From positions 124,001-188,000 of the forward strand of contig JAHLKG010000015.1 of the NCBI GenBank assembly GCA_025526995.1: a DNA stretch of 64,000 nt. Reading direction: 5' to 3'. A program made the position numbers and the translations under genes. The notes under the pieces are model-generated. The model searched no databases. It was not told the origin of the DNA and was given only the letters and a program-made list of their open reading frames with translations. This stretch comes from Powellomyces hirtus. Lineage: Eukaryota > Chytridiomycota > Chytridiomycetes > Spizellomycetales > Powellomycetaceae. Below are positions 1-11,399 of this stretch, one piece after another. How positions within the stretch are numbered: position 1 is the first letter of the stretch; each line of letters starts with the position of its first letter.

Positions 1-72
1 AAGAAAGGAAGAGAAATGGCAGCTGAGAAGAGCGAGAGAGAGAGAAGGGGGGGGGGGGGGTTGGCAGGTGTG

Positions 73-1271
73 CTACACTTTCCGAGCCACGACAATGACC
101 AGAATCAATATCACGACCAGGATCCCAATGATCGTCGTTCCTGCAACATCGGCAACATACTCGTCAGCAAAGCCAATCTTGACTTTCGACCATTGCTGAT
201 GTTTGGAGCTACCTTTAGAATTACGAGCCGAAGACAGCAACACCTGCTCCAGCCGGCGGCCCGCGCCCTGGAGCCTCCGATGTGTCGAGTCGACTCGTTC
301 TTCGGTTTCCTCTAGCAGATCAACATGCAAGTCCAGCTCATCGTTGATCAGGATGCCAATCTGTTTTTGCCGCCCAATCGTGGCGCTGAGTTCGTCGAGT
401 TGGGTGTCTTGGTCTGGAAGTGCGATGAAGAGGAGGGATGAGACAAATGGACCTCGGTGGTTAGTCGAATGGACTTGTGTTTGGGTGGGTGTTGCGGTTT
501 CGGAAGAAAAAAACCCACCATCCATTATTCGCTGCTGCAACTGCAATGCTCCTCCCACATCCTCCGACCCGTCTCCATCGTCCAGGGGTTCCACGAACCG
601 CACCGCCTTCCCTCCTTTCGTCGTCGCACTCGATGACCGCGCCAGCAATTGTTTTCTGACCAAATCATACAACCAGTCAATGTGAGCAACGCATTCCAAA
701 TGCCTGCCCCCCAAAATTTTTGAACGGCACTGTCGATACTCTACCTCGCCAACGCATGATCCCCATCCTCCCCGCGCGCCATCAGCTCCAGCCGGTCATA
801 CTGCTGACTCAGTTTCAACAAGGCTTCCTCCCACCGCCGGAGGTCTGACGTGCCCCTACGCAAAACCATCCCAAAAACGATAAGTCCCCACAAACATCTA
901 CAACCCCCACTCCCCACAATCGCTGTCCACCCATTACCTTCCACTCGACTCCTCCGCTTCCGACAGGCTCTGTTCCAGCTTCTCTATCCCGTCGCGAAAC
1001 GTCTGCAAATTCCTCCGGATCCGCGAGTCGAGATCCCCAACACTCACGCCCGTCCGTACGGCATGCTTTTTTTCCAATATCAATGTCGAGATGTCTTCCC
1101 CAAGAATCTCTAGCGTGAAGCGTTCGCTTTCCCTATACCACAAAGGCACGGCCACGAGGTATAAGTCGAATGTCTTTGACAAAAGGAGGGCAATGAAAAC
1201 GCAGTTGGGTACCATGCGGGGTTGGTGCTGCCCCCTGGACTCAGAGGACCCGTTTCCAGATCAGACGGCAT
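73..1271 (-). CDS. Qc-SNARE, syntaxin-8/Syn8-like, tail-anchored
   Basis: Likely an endosomal/vacuolar Qc-SNARE of the syntaxin-8 family, driving membrane fusion as the Qc helix of a four-helix bundle. Five exons close in frame: 1271-1213, 1132-938, 855-745, 703-519, 413-73 (296 aa), all introns GT-AG. The N-terminal half is an amphipathic helical region. The last exon holds the SNARE motif (about residues 186-245; it contains IGRQKQIG, as in syntaxin-8) and ends with a hydrophobic tail anchor (about 275-292, TTIIGILVVILILVIVV) followed by ARKV. The residue where other Qc-SNAREs have the zero-layer glutamine reads His (ELDLHVDLL). Start: the ATG at 1271 feeds exon 1 with correct phase; in-frame ATGs further upstream are not needed. 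Family assignment is good; Syn8 versus another Qc subtype is inferred. Confidence 0.8.
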
Positions 1272-2205
1272 GGTCAAGGAGGTGTGTCGGAAAAAGACTG
1301 ATGAGCGGCCGGTGTTGGGGTGTCGAAAGAATGTGAAACTAGTGTAAGAGGTCGTCTGTGGCATTGCCTTCATACAAAACAGTTGCACGCGTCGCGATCA
1401 TCATACACCGGGTTTCCTCATGAACAAAGCTCAATAAAAAATCGTTAATGAACGAGAGGCACCGTCAGAGGTCGGACGCCGCGATCTACAAAGTCAACAG
1501 TTGGTCAGCTGACTACACTACTACATTATTATTACTGACACTAATAAACACATAAACACAAGTTTGACGCCGCTAACTTCGATTGATAGTTTTCAGGATA
1601 ATTTCACAAGCAAAGGCTGGGAAGGTGGGGCATTTATTGATTTACAGTGGGGGGAGAAAGCACGAGAACGGAGGTCTGATAAATAGCCCATAACAGTTCG
1701 CCACAGTCGAACGCCCAGCGATTGCGATTCTGATCAGCGCTGTCGTTGGCTTTGCTTTCAACTCCACGATAGATAGCGAAGCGTCATCCTTCACCACTTG
1801 CACCGCTGTGCCCGAGCCATATTACGCCGCGGGAGGTCTTTTTATTTTGTCTCTCTCCTACAAATCACTGCGAGCTGGCGAGCAGATGTTGGAAGCCGGG
1901 CCGAACATAACAGCCGAGTTGCACTCATGATGATCTCTGTTGTAGCTGCGCATAGTGCGCAAATGCACGTTGATAGTCCTTTGAAAGTGCGACTGGCGCG
2001 CAAGTTCCCAGAGTTAAGATAGTCCAAGGCCGCGTGTCTCTCAACGGACCGGAATGCAGAGGAACCCTGCAGATAATGTTCTCTGCGCTGTACGCGGGCA
2101 CCAACTCTGTACGCGTTGGATGAGTTTCCTGTTACGTGATAGAAGGATCTTCCATGCGCTATCCGAGTCCGATCCAACGGATCCAACACTGGCAGGTCAC
2201 ACTGT
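1272..2205. other. Intergenic, no gene seen
   Basis: Region upstream of the SNARE gene and downstream of the monooxygenase. ORFs here are short and compositionally random. AT-rich around 1500-1570. Nothing supported. Confidence 0.6.
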
Positions 2206-3693
2206 TCACAGCCGTTCATAGAACCAGTGGAGGTCTGACTCATGGTACACGCTCGTGATATGCCGCATGGCTGTTTCACACGCGACTCTCGCAGCCCGTA
2301 TGTTTGCATTCACCACACCCACAGCCTCAGGATCCGCGGACGGGCGGTGCTGCACGATAGCTTCAACCAGCAGCGTCAGCGCGTTGATATCCGAGACCAG
2401 CGCATGGGAGATCCCCACCGCCGAACTAAAATGGCCTGTGCGGGCCGCATCTCCGACGACCACCACATTTCCGAGCACGTAGCGCGGGGAATGCGTTTCC
2501 TGGACTCGGAACGTCACCAAGGGTGTGGCTGGATCAGGGGTGAGGGAGATGTCTTTAAGAGCGGGGAACGCGGCGCGGAGGGAGTGTTCAGCGAGTGTTG
2601 AGATCGCAGCGCTTCGCTCAGTGTCGTCGCTACCGGGTCCTGACCAGCCGTCGGACTGCATGAAGATGATTGCACGGCCCTTGTCCGGGCGGCCAATAAG
2701 GGCGCGTTTAACGAGACTGTGGCCCTTGCCGCGCGCATAGTTCTCGTGGTCTGCTTGGCGCGCGAAATAGCAGTGGGGACCCACCGCGCGCGATGCGTCA
2801 GGGGTCAAGAACGCATACAGAAACTCTTGCTTGGGCGACGCAATAACAGGCTGCTGGCGGAGCTGGTTGATGAGGATATTCCTCCGACTGCCTTCCGCGA
2901 GGATAACCAGATCGGGCGTGCAGTCAACGCGTTCGTGATGTGCTCCATTTCGCGTCGGGACTTCGTACGTGACAGACCATGTCTCGTCGTCCGGGTGTGC
3001 GTCCGGCTTCGCAAATTGCACATCCCGTACTCCAAAATGGATCTCAATTTGGGGTTCGGTGGTGGGGGTCGTAGCATCAGCACCGCTCCCAGCGTCCGCG
3101 TTGTCAAGCCCAGAATCTTTTCGTTGTGTGCGTGGGCGGGCTTGATCTCGTACTCTTTCCGGGGTAAGGTTGCGCAAGCCTCAAACGCTATCGTTCAGGG
3201 CCTCTAGCGCGTTCTTGTCGTGGACGCACGGTAATGTCGTTAGGGCGGGCGCGGGTCGGATACTGCCTCTCCCTGCAATCGTTTCACTCACAGTACCGTT
3301 CGTGTGCGGTTGCGCAGTGGGCGGGGCATACACATCGCTCATATGAATTGCCTGGACGTCATGCGCACACAATGTGGGGTTTGACTTGTGAATGCCCCAT
3401 TCCGCCAATCTTTGGACACCCCAGTGGCCGACTTGGAAGATATTGTTTCTGCGCCAAACCCCGCGAAACGCTGCCGTGCTGTCAACTCCTGCGGTGCTCT
3501 TGCTACCCATTGTTGTGCTCTTTTCCTCAGAGTAGGGGGCCTGACAACGGTCAAGCACGGCAATGTGGTCTATGCCGAGCGACGCACATTGTTGGGCGCA
3601 CGCTAGTCCTGCAGGACCGGCCCCCACGATGAGAACGGTGGAGCGACGACGAGTTGCGGGTGGGGAGGAGGGTGGCGACGAGGAAGTCTTCAT
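2206..3693 (-). CDS. FAD-dependent monooxygenase (group A) with internal TGA
   Basis: Flavoprotein aromatic hydroxylase-like protein. The N-terminal Rossmann motif is VLIVGAGPAGLACA (about residues 19-32). The second FAD motif is GDAARTGHFSSAVG, followed by a helix, typical of PHBH-type monooxygenases; the GHFS variant resembles anthraniloyl/salicyloyl-CoA hydroxylases. Substrate unknown. The frame is open from ATG 3693 to TGA 2206 (495 residues) except for one in-frame TGA at 3183-3181, inside what looks like a conserved helix (HDKNALEALNDSV). Either a nonsense mutation, recoding, or a 75-nt intron (GTGCGT donor near 3232, AAAG acceptor near 3158) that keeps the phase but removes that helix. 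ATG 3693 is the first ATG in frame just before the Rossmann fold. Confidence 0.75.
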
Positions 3694-5580
3694 CTTTTGT
3701 ATGTGGTTTGAAAATCCCAATCTTCCGGGACATTAGGACGCGTGCACGTCGCGTTCCCACAAGCGGACTAGAGTAGCATGTCAAACCGATAGGTCTTGTT
3801 CTGGCAATTCATGAAGCACAGGGAATCTCTTTGAAAACTTCCGGCATTTCCGTCCCACAGACTCAATTGGCCGCCTCTGCGACGTACAGGACAGTACAGT
3901 ACGTTATCAAATTAGCGCCGGACCGCTCCGAGTCCTGTGGGAGGTTTGGGGTGGGTGCCGTTCTTTAACAAATGTGGCAGACCTTTCCACCATGCGTTCA
4001 CGGTAGACGGTGTTGCGTGAACATGATACTGGATCCCCGCGCCGAGAGCGGGGGGGCACATGAACCGTCCCCGCAAATGTCCACCCTGAACCCAGTCTCT
4101 GACGTGACACATCTGTCACATCACATCATTCAAACGCTCCCATCTACCCAGCGTCCCGAACCCCCATCAACCCTCCCACCGCTATCATCCACCGAATCCG
4201 GTTATTTATTTATATATCCAAACTTTCTCGTTCCCGTATCACCGAATGACCCGACGGCGCCCCTCTCGTGCATTGCCGACCCAGTGCAGGGACTGCTGGG
4301 CAGCATACCTCACTGGGTGAGAAGGGTGATGCTAGGCATTCCTTCTACTACTTTGAGTCATGTAATTCTGAATCATACCTCGTGTTTGTCGTCGTCGCCA
4401 AAGTCGGCATACATGCCCCGTGTTCCCAACCGGGCTGGTGGCACCGCACAGAACGCCCCTCTCAGGGACGGAGAAACGTTGGCGGGCAAAAGTGTCGGCT
4501 TCCACAGGAGCCTCTCGCTGCTCGCCGCTCGCTGGTGCTGCAGCTGAAGAAGATGATCGGGTGCCGTAAGACGCACCACCACCCATCGTTGACAAACACG
4601 GCCGTGACCTGAATCGGATGCGCCTCGTTCACAAAAACCCCGCTGAACGCCATGGACGGGGGTGGTTGGAGCGCCCGGAACTCAGCAACTGTATCGCGCT
4701 CCCAATCCCAGGTTCACTCGGATGCATCCCGCAAAAAATCTTGAACGAAACTGGTATGCCTCGTAGAAAGTTGAATGACATCAAGTCACAACACGAGGAG
4801 GAACCCCCGCCCTTACCCTCAACCAAAAACCACACCCTCATCGTCGCGATCGGATCCCTGAAGGGCGTATCATAATTACCCCAATCATTTCCGGAAGAAG
4901 GGAACAACATCCGAGATAGACGATGTTTTGCACCGAGACGATGCTGGTTGGTGGGGGCCTGGACCGTGCCCCGTTGCATCTTTCCTTTTGGACAATCGCA
5001 AGCCTGGATGGAAGGAAAGATAGAACGGGGTAAAGTTGGATCAACTACAAGTCTCAAATTGCACATATGATTCGAAATCACCGAAAGCAACGGACTGTTT
5101 TATTTTTGATTTTGCTTTTGCCCTATTAAATACATGACTACATGTGTGGGCGCGCAACATGAACTTGCAACATAGTATGTAGTTGTTTAAACACCAAAGT
5201 CATTATCTGCGCTATGAAAACTGAACATGCTCAAACTCGCACATTTGACGAATGGGTTGGAGTGTTGATCTATACTCTAGGCATTTTTCGGTCGTTGTTC
5301 TGGAACGGCAGACGCAGTTCACTCACGGAGTCATTTGATTGTATGCCATAAGAGGGACGTGTGATATTGTATTTGTAAGTTTCGTAGATACCACCTTTTT
5401 CATTACTGTGTTCTTGCAAAATCCCAATTCTGGTTTCTGATACTCAAGCAGTTCCATCTGATAGACACGACGGGACAAGACGTCGTTTCTGGGAGCTCCA
5501 TGGGGTGCTATACCACAGACTGGCATTTATGTATCTATGCACACAGGTCGTTCTACAGTCCATTTGTACAAACATGCGCT
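3694..5580. other. Intergenic stretch with weak minus-strand coding signal
   Basis: On the minus strand, about 5000-4350, short open stretches could be exons of an unrecognised gene: a segment ending in IATMRVWFLVE before a GTAAGG donor (near 4814), a segment with AFSGVFVNEAHPIQVTAVFV (near 4650-4585), and one ending MYADFGDDDKHE before GTATGA (near 4376). I could not join them with consistent phases, so no CDS is called. The rest looks non-coding. Confidence 0.25.
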
Positions 5581-6618
5581 TCACGGCGGACTGGCAGCTT
5601 CAGTTGGCAAAGCCGGGAACGGCTCGGCCATCTCCGTGGTTGGTTCTGTCCGAGTGAGCTCGTCCTGATACATTTTCCACAACTCGTCCACCTCGGCTCC
5701 CGCGCCATCCCTCCACACACCCTCATACCACCCCTGTCCCATAACCCCATTCAACCACACCACAAACCCCGGCCGTCGTCGATCCAGCCACTCTAGAAAA
5801 TACCCCGTACACTCATACCCAGCGGTCCACGCACCGCCGGGCCGTCGTTTCCAGTGGGTCGCGCCCAAGCCGGCTCGGAGGCGGATGAAATCGGCGATTC
5901 CTTCAATCAACGCCCATTCGGCGGATCCCCCCGGCCCCCGCCCGCTGTGCTGGAACGCGTGCACGGATTCGTGGACAATAACGCCGTGGAGCTCGTGCAG
6001 CACAGAGAGGATCGACGGCTGCGCGGTGAGTGTGCGCGGAGGCTTCGCGGTGGAGTTGTGGAGACAGGCGTGCACGTAGCGGGAACTGAGGTGGATTTCG
6101 GCGGTGCTCCTGCGTGGTGCATGTCGTTTCTTCTCTTTTCTCCTCCTCCTCTGTTCTTGTTCATGCTCTCCCACGGAGGCTTCAATCACCCCGCCCTCAC
6201 CGTCGTTCCCGCCCCGCTCCGCACTCTCCAGCTCCTCCCCGTTCGTCGTAAACGCAACCCCTTCAAAATCCTCAAACACCAACGTCAGGACTTTTCGTGG
6301 GCGCATCGCGACCAGCGGGTAGGGGTACAGCAAGTCCAGTACGGTGTTGACAGCCGTGCGGAGCATGGCGTCGGGGTCCGGGAAGAGAGTGTGGAAAATC
6401 GCATGCTGAGATGGCGACTCGGCCCGGAAATGGACTTGGACGAGGTGCCGCGGGAGCGCGGTTGGGTGCGGGAGAGAGAAAGAGGGTGTAGGAGGATGCT
6501 GCGGTAGGGCATCGTGGGTGGTGGGTGTGGGTTCGAGGACCGCGGAACTGTCGCCCGAGTCGCAGGAGGAGTCCATAGCTGACAGAGGCAAACTCCGGGG
6601 CGAAGATTGGCTGGTCAT
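5581..6618 (-). CDS. Basic secretory protein family (BSP-type) putative metallopeptidase
   Basis: Matches the plant basic secretory protein / peptidase-like family (PF04450 type). It has the zinc-binding helix VIVHESVHAFQH (HExxH, about residues 216-220), then EGIADFIRLRAG and a GYECTGYFLEWL segment as in other members. An acidic/basic low-complexity insert (EHEQEQRRRRKEKKR) lies mid-protein. Single exon. Chosen start is ATG 6618 (345 aa); ATG 6750 in the same frame would add 44 residues. Neither start gives a signal peptide, which is odd for a family named for secretion. Function presumed proteolytic, substrate unknown. Confidence 0.8.
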   Translation of the reverse strand: MTSQSSPRSLPLSAMDSSCDSGDSSAVLEPTPTTHDALPQHPPTPSFSLPHPTALPRHLVQVHFRAESPSQHAIFHTLFPDPDAMLRTAVNTVLDLLYPYPLVAMRPRKVLTLVFEDFEGVAFTTNGEELESAERGGNDGEGGVIEASVGEHEQEQRRRRKEKKRHAPRRSTAEIHLSSRYVHACLHNSTAKPPRTLTAQPSILSVLHELHGVIVHESVHAFQHSGRGPGGSAEWALIEGIADFIRLRAGLGATHWKRRPGGAWTAGYECTGYFLEWLDRRRPGFVVWLNGVMGQGWYEGVWRDGAGAEVDELWKMYQDELTRTEPTTEMAEPFPALPTEAASPP

Positions 6619-7229
6619 TCTTCGGCCGACGCGCCAGTTGCTGCGCACACGCGTCAGTGGGATTGTTTTTCTCTTGGACGAATCAAGCAAATAACCTTTT
6701 TTTGATCGGGATTGACCACTTTTAGAAGCGATGGAATGGAGGCAGGCCATGCTTCCCACTGCTTTCCATCCAGCGGGTTGGCGGCTCGGTTGCGCAATGG
6801 TTCAGGTCGACCAGAGGAACCCATGTTTTCCACTGCTGTCAAAATGCATGTCGAACCAGCTCCAGGCGGTTTCATTGATCATGGTTCCGTCGACGCCAGA
6901 GTATCGAGCAAAGATGCTGTTGCTGTGAGATTATCCGCTTCTTACTAGATCTAGATTCTGATCGATGATGACCAGAAGTGAGCAAGTATTCACATGTAAT
7001 AGATATACAAAAATACAATAAAAGAAACATAAACACTCGAAACTATGTGCAACTATGTACTGGGGCTCGCTTCCGCGGTAGATTCCCACGGGTCCCCAAC
7101 ATCCCGGATCCTGCCCCGGATGTGAAACAGATATCTCGAGTTTGGATTAACCCAGCTCTACGCCCCGCCTCGTCCCTATACGCCAATATATTCCCCCAGT
7201 CTGTCTGCCTCGCAGATGGGAGTTTCTCT
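6619..7229. other. Intergenic, no gene seen
   Basis: Only short ORFs without family resemblance. AT-rich near 6990-7040. Presumed 3' flank of the RING-CH gene and 5' flank of the BSP gene. Confidence 0.5.
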
Positions 7230-7952
7230 CTAATCTACCATCTCATCGATACCCACCACATGCTTCAACGACCGTCCCTGACACGACTCGATCACAATCT
7301 TCCAAGTGAACGCATAAATCGCCGTACAGAATCCCAGGACTGCGATTGAAAAGTCGAGCGTCGAGACGCGTAGGCCAATGGAGGGGAAGTCGACGACACT
7401 GCTGTTGTCGCTCGAGTGCTCAAACATGAGGAGGAGGCACGAGGAGAGCACCGTGAGGACGCAGGGGGTCATGATGATGAGGGCGCCCATCAAGAGCCAG
7501 TCCTTGGCCAACACGCGTAGGGGGTGGATAGGGAGTTCGATGACGTTGTAGGTATCTGTGCAGCGGGTGCACATGTATTGCTGTTGTTGGGAGGGCGTGT
7601 GGGGTCGAGATGTTGACGGGGTGGCCGAGGAGGGGAGGTGGTGTGGTTGTTGAGATTCCAAGTCGGGTTCGCCATGACTCTCTTGGTTTTCGTCGTTCTG
7701 GACAACTTGCAGCGGGGCGGGGATGGGGAGAGCGGACAAGTACTTGTCTATACACGTCTGGTGGACCCACTGCAGGTCCTTGTCTCTGCACCCTCTGCAG
7801 ACGCGGATGAGGGTTCCCGACTCTTCCGTCTCGTCCGTTTCCCAGCAGCACCAGCATTGGCCTTTGGACGACGGTGGTGGTGGTGGTGGTGCGTTGGATC
7901 GTTGTGGGGTGAGTAGTGGGGTGGTTTCAAGGGCGGCAGCTGAGCGGTGCAT
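7230..7952 (-). CDS. RING-CH (MARCH-type) membrane E3 ubiquitin ligase, MARCH5-like
   Basis: 240-aa single-exon protein. An N-terminal RING-CH finger has cysteines in CWCCW (about residues 33-36), CRGC, the HxxC of WVHQTC, and a final CTRC. Between HxxC and the last CxxC lies an unusually long Ser/Pro/Gln-rich insert (about 55 residues). Two or more hydrophobic segments follow (WLLMGALIIMTPCVLTVLSS and FSIAVLGFCTAIYAFTW). The zinc finger followed by TYNVIELPIHPLRVLAKDWLL resembles MARCH5, an outer mitochondrial membrane ligase; location here is inferred. Start ATG 7952 is preceded by a purine-rich tract. A run of six prolines precedes the finger. Confidence 0.8.
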   Translation of the reverse strand: MHRSAAALETTPLLTPQRSNAPPPPPPSSKGQCWCCWETDETEESGTLIRVCRGCRDKDLQWVHQTCIDKYLSALPIPAPLQVVQNDENQESHGEPDLESQQPHHLPSSATPSTSRPHTPSQQQQYMCTRCTDTYNVIELPIHPLRVLAKDWLLMGALIIMTPCVLTVLSSCLLLMFEHSSDNSSVVDFPSIGLRVSTLDFSIAVLGFCTAIYAFTWKIVIESCQGRSLKHVVGIDEMVD

Positions 7953-8497
7953 GTTGGCTGACGGGTGGGGGTTGTGGGAAAGAGATGGGGGGTGGGTGGG
8001 TATATGGAGGGAGTGAATGGGAAAGAAAGAGCTGGAAAGGAGGAGGACGAGGGAAGAGGAGGATGAAACCGCCAGCCGTGCGCCACACGAAGAGATAGAA
8101 CTATCGATAGACAGGCGGCCGTTAGGAAAGACAGAAAGAAAGACAGAAAGAAAGAAAGACAGAAAGGAAGGAAAGGAGAGACGTGTGTGTCGCTTCACTC
8201 AATCACTCAGTCATTCAATCACTTCAATCCCATTCATCTCATTCATGTCAGGAGGCTTCACTCAATCAATCACCTTCGCAGGAGGCAAAACAGGCGTCTG
8301 TGCGTTTTGTTTCACGCGTGTCTTTTTTCATTATTATTATTATTATAGAATCACACAGATCACATGCCTATATCTAGCACTCCCATTGACGTAAGCCATG
8401 CGTCCCCACGTGAATCATCATCCTACATGTGAGGTGATGTCTATGTGCATTCGTACATTCGTATGCGACAAACTTCTATGTGAACCCTCTCATTCTT
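7953..8497. other. Intergenic with low-complexity purine tract
   Basis: Upstream flank of the RING-CH gene. Contains GGGTGGGTGG-like runs, the GAAA/ACAG purine tract and an ATT triplet run near 8330-8347. No gene seen. Confidence 0.5.
8125..8180. repeat. AGAAAG/ACAGAAAG simple repeat
   Basis: Imperfect tandem units of AGAC/AGAAAGAA on the plus strand; a polypurine stretch about 170 bp upstream of the RING-CH start codon (minus strand). Confidence 0.8.
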
Positions 8498-10656
8498 TCA
8501 ATAAGTGCCAAAATATCGATCCCCAAAGTTACCAAACCCAGGCACAATATGCCCCTGTTCATCAATCTCCTTGTCCACCTCCGCCACCACAACCCGCACC
8601 TGGGGGAACGCCCGCGCAATCGTGTGCAGACCCGCAGGGGACGCAATCAGCGATAAAAAGAGAATCCGCTCTTGGGGCACATCGTGGTCCAGGATCACCC
8701 GGATCGCCATCAATGCCGCGGCTCCTGCAGAAACGCGATTCACCTTTAAACTGGGTATCATGGGGCCATTATCAGTCGCTTCTTCTCTTACCTGTCGCAA
8801 TCTGCGCGTCGCTGAGAAGCACGTATCTCGAGCTCACATCGTTGGGCAGCTTACAGTAATGCAATTGCGGCTCGCCCGTCGACTGGTCCGTCTGGATCAA
8901 CATCTTGCCAATCGGTATGTCCTTTACCACGCTCCGCAGGCCCTGCTCCATTGTCGCTCCAGACCGAATCACAGACACTCCACACACCTGGGTCAGCAAC
9001 AAAAATATATATAGTCAGCCCAGCGAGTCATCAAATGCCTCTGACTCGTCCCGCGCGCCATCCATTCCACACTACCTCTCCTTTCCATGTCACTCCCTTG
9101 TACACCCGGCTTGTCGGTGTAGTCACATCAACTTCCTCAAAGGGCAATTCCGTTAAACCTCTGTCGAGACCACCCCGAAAGAGTCAGCAAACAGCTCTCC
9201 TCCACAATCTTTCAACATCCCCAAACAATGCCATCACACCTCTCAACAATCATCCTAGACAGCCGTTCGGCATAAAAGATGAAATCGTGCCGCGACGTAC
9301 TGCGATCACGGATGATGGTGAGCAGCGCCTTCAACTCGTTCGTCGGCTTCAGCGTCCGCAGCGTAGTGGGCAGCTCCTTTTTCGCGTCAAAGTCCGCCAT
9401 GGCCACTTTGAGCGTCAGACCACGCTCGTTCAGCTGACGCGCCATATGTTTGGTAATCACATCAATAGCAGCGACATTGTCCAAGCCGCGCGGGATAATC
9501 ACGTCTGCGTATTTCATCGTCGGGTGGATATGTTCATCAAAGGCAGGCTTGACAAACTTTTGATATTGGTGGAGAACACCCTTGATGTCACGGCCTCTCT
9601 CGGCAATGTCTCGTTTGACTACCAGTCAAAAAGAACAGTCGCATGTCAGCACACCTCTCCCCATGAAAACGTGCTAGCCACACCATGCAGGCGACACCTA
9701 CGTCGCCGCGCCAGTCGAACGTCCGCGTCGGTATCCACAAAGATCTTCAAGTCCATCAGATCCCTCACCGCCTTGTCGTACAGGGCAAAGATACCCTCAA
9801 ACACAACAATGTTGGCGCCATACACCGTCTGGCTCTTGTCAAGGCTGGCAACCCCATTAGCTTCGCATTTGCTGACACCCGATGAGTCAAAGAATACCAC
9901 ATACCGGTTATGGGTTGAGAAGTCATATATCGGAACGTCGACTTTTACTCTATAACCACAAAGGTCGCGTATGAGATATTCGAGGAGGGAGGATCGCACG
10001 CCAGATCCGTTTGCGCCCTACCCTTTCTTCAAGTTCAAGAGGGTCTGGAAGAGTGCCCCATAATCAAACGCGTCTGAACCCCAAACGCTGATCCATGAGC
10101 TTCCCAATCCACTATCCGGACACTCCCCACCCAATCAGCTAGCTACGCACCCGGATGATCGAAATCATACTCACTAGTGGAAAAAAGAGACGATTACGTA
10201 AGCAATCGACCCCTCCTCAGAAATGGCTAACTTGCACGGGGCTCTTACTTTCTTCTAGCGGCCGCAGACTGCTCGGCATTCAACGGCTTGTAGAAACTGT
10301 CCATCGACAATAGGTACACCTAGAGTATTGTTTTCGCGGTCAGCAACAAAGCTGGGCTTCCGGCGCTATTGCATGTCCGTGGTCCACTATACCCATGGAA
10401 CTCCAAGGTTCCTGATTATCCTATTCGAGACACTCGTCTTCCCACTCGCACTTCCGCCCGCCATTCCGATAATAAAGGGCTGCACCGGCTTGCCCTCGAT
10501 ATCGTACCTACAGACACAATCATTTTATTCCATGAGCAACCCATATTGGAAGACAGAGGAAGAATGCATGACTCTGACGTACCATGGGAAACGGCCCGAT
10601 GAGAGAAATGTGCTGGTCTTTCTCTGATCCTTGGGTGCATTTTGGAGGTTGGACAT
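8498..10656 (-). CDS. URK1: Uridine/cytidine kinase fused to uracil phosphoribosyltransferase domain
   Basis: Pyrimidine salvage enzyme: ATP-dependent phosphorylation of uridine/cytidine by the N-terminal kinase, followed by a UPRT-like domain as in yeast Urk1 (501 aa; here 489). Ten exons close in frame: 10656-10583, 10507-10393, 10319-10249, 10173-10151, 10073-10022, 9949-9702, 9618-9240, 9160-9076, 8987-8792, 8724-8498. The P-loop GGSASGKTS (about residues 42-50) spans the kinase start; then [15 protein letters not shown] (in a 23-nt exon), [10 protein letters not shown] and RGRD. The UPRT part has [22 protein letters not shown] (PRPP loop) and GDRYFGT near the C-terminus. Whether the UPRT half is catalytic is not shown by sequence alone. 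Confidence 0.95.
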
Positions 10657-11399
10657 GATGGCGGAGATGTGAAGAGGAGGGACCCGTGCGCGGCAAATGA
10701 ACTTTTCACAGTCTTTTTGGCAGAGCTATCATCATGACCCTGGAGGCTTGGAGGAAGGGGCCCCTCCGAGTCACCAGACCAGTCACGTGACGTGGAGATA
10801 CTACGGCGAAGGTTGTGAGTGGAAAGAAGAGAAACCTGTCAAATGGAGTTCCCTTTCTCCCTCCGTAAACTATGCCGTTTGCCAGGAACCCAAATTGGAT
10901 ATGTGCAAATATTTAGTAGTAAGGCATGTGATGGTGCGAAAAAAGAATTGGGCTGAACCGTCGTAGTATTTTGTCAAGCTCGTATATAGTTGGACTGACA
11001 AAACTAGGAGAGCTGGCCGGTGGGGGGAACCCATTCCAGGTCACCAATGACACCATCCATCTCTATAGCATTACACAGCGCGCAGGTTTTTGTTTCCATT
11101 CACCTCTCATTTCCTCGTTCCATTCTTGTTTCCTAGTATGTCATGACATTCAAAATGGGCATTGACAGGTTGTGCGCGCGGGTGGCACAGTTTCGGTCGG
11201 GTTCCCTTGCGCCCATATGCCCCTTCGTAGGGTCTGTCAATTCCGCAGGGACGGGCATAACACGATTGGCAGGTCGCCACGTGCACCTTCCTCGCTCTGG
11301 TTTCAGCTTCCCATTCACAGACTCATCTATTTGCCATACAAAGGTCTGTTGTTTTTTCACCAGTAATCGTTTCCTGACCTAGTATGTAGCAACTGGACG
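10657..11399. other. Divergent intergenic region
   Basis: Lies between the minus-strand URK1 gene and the plus-strand membrane protein, so it holds both promoters. No ORF with family resemblance. Confidence 0.5.

Noticed and set aside
3972..4547. 191-codon plus ORF
   Set aside because: No family, random-looking composition, no splice context; the minus strand looks slightly more protein-like.
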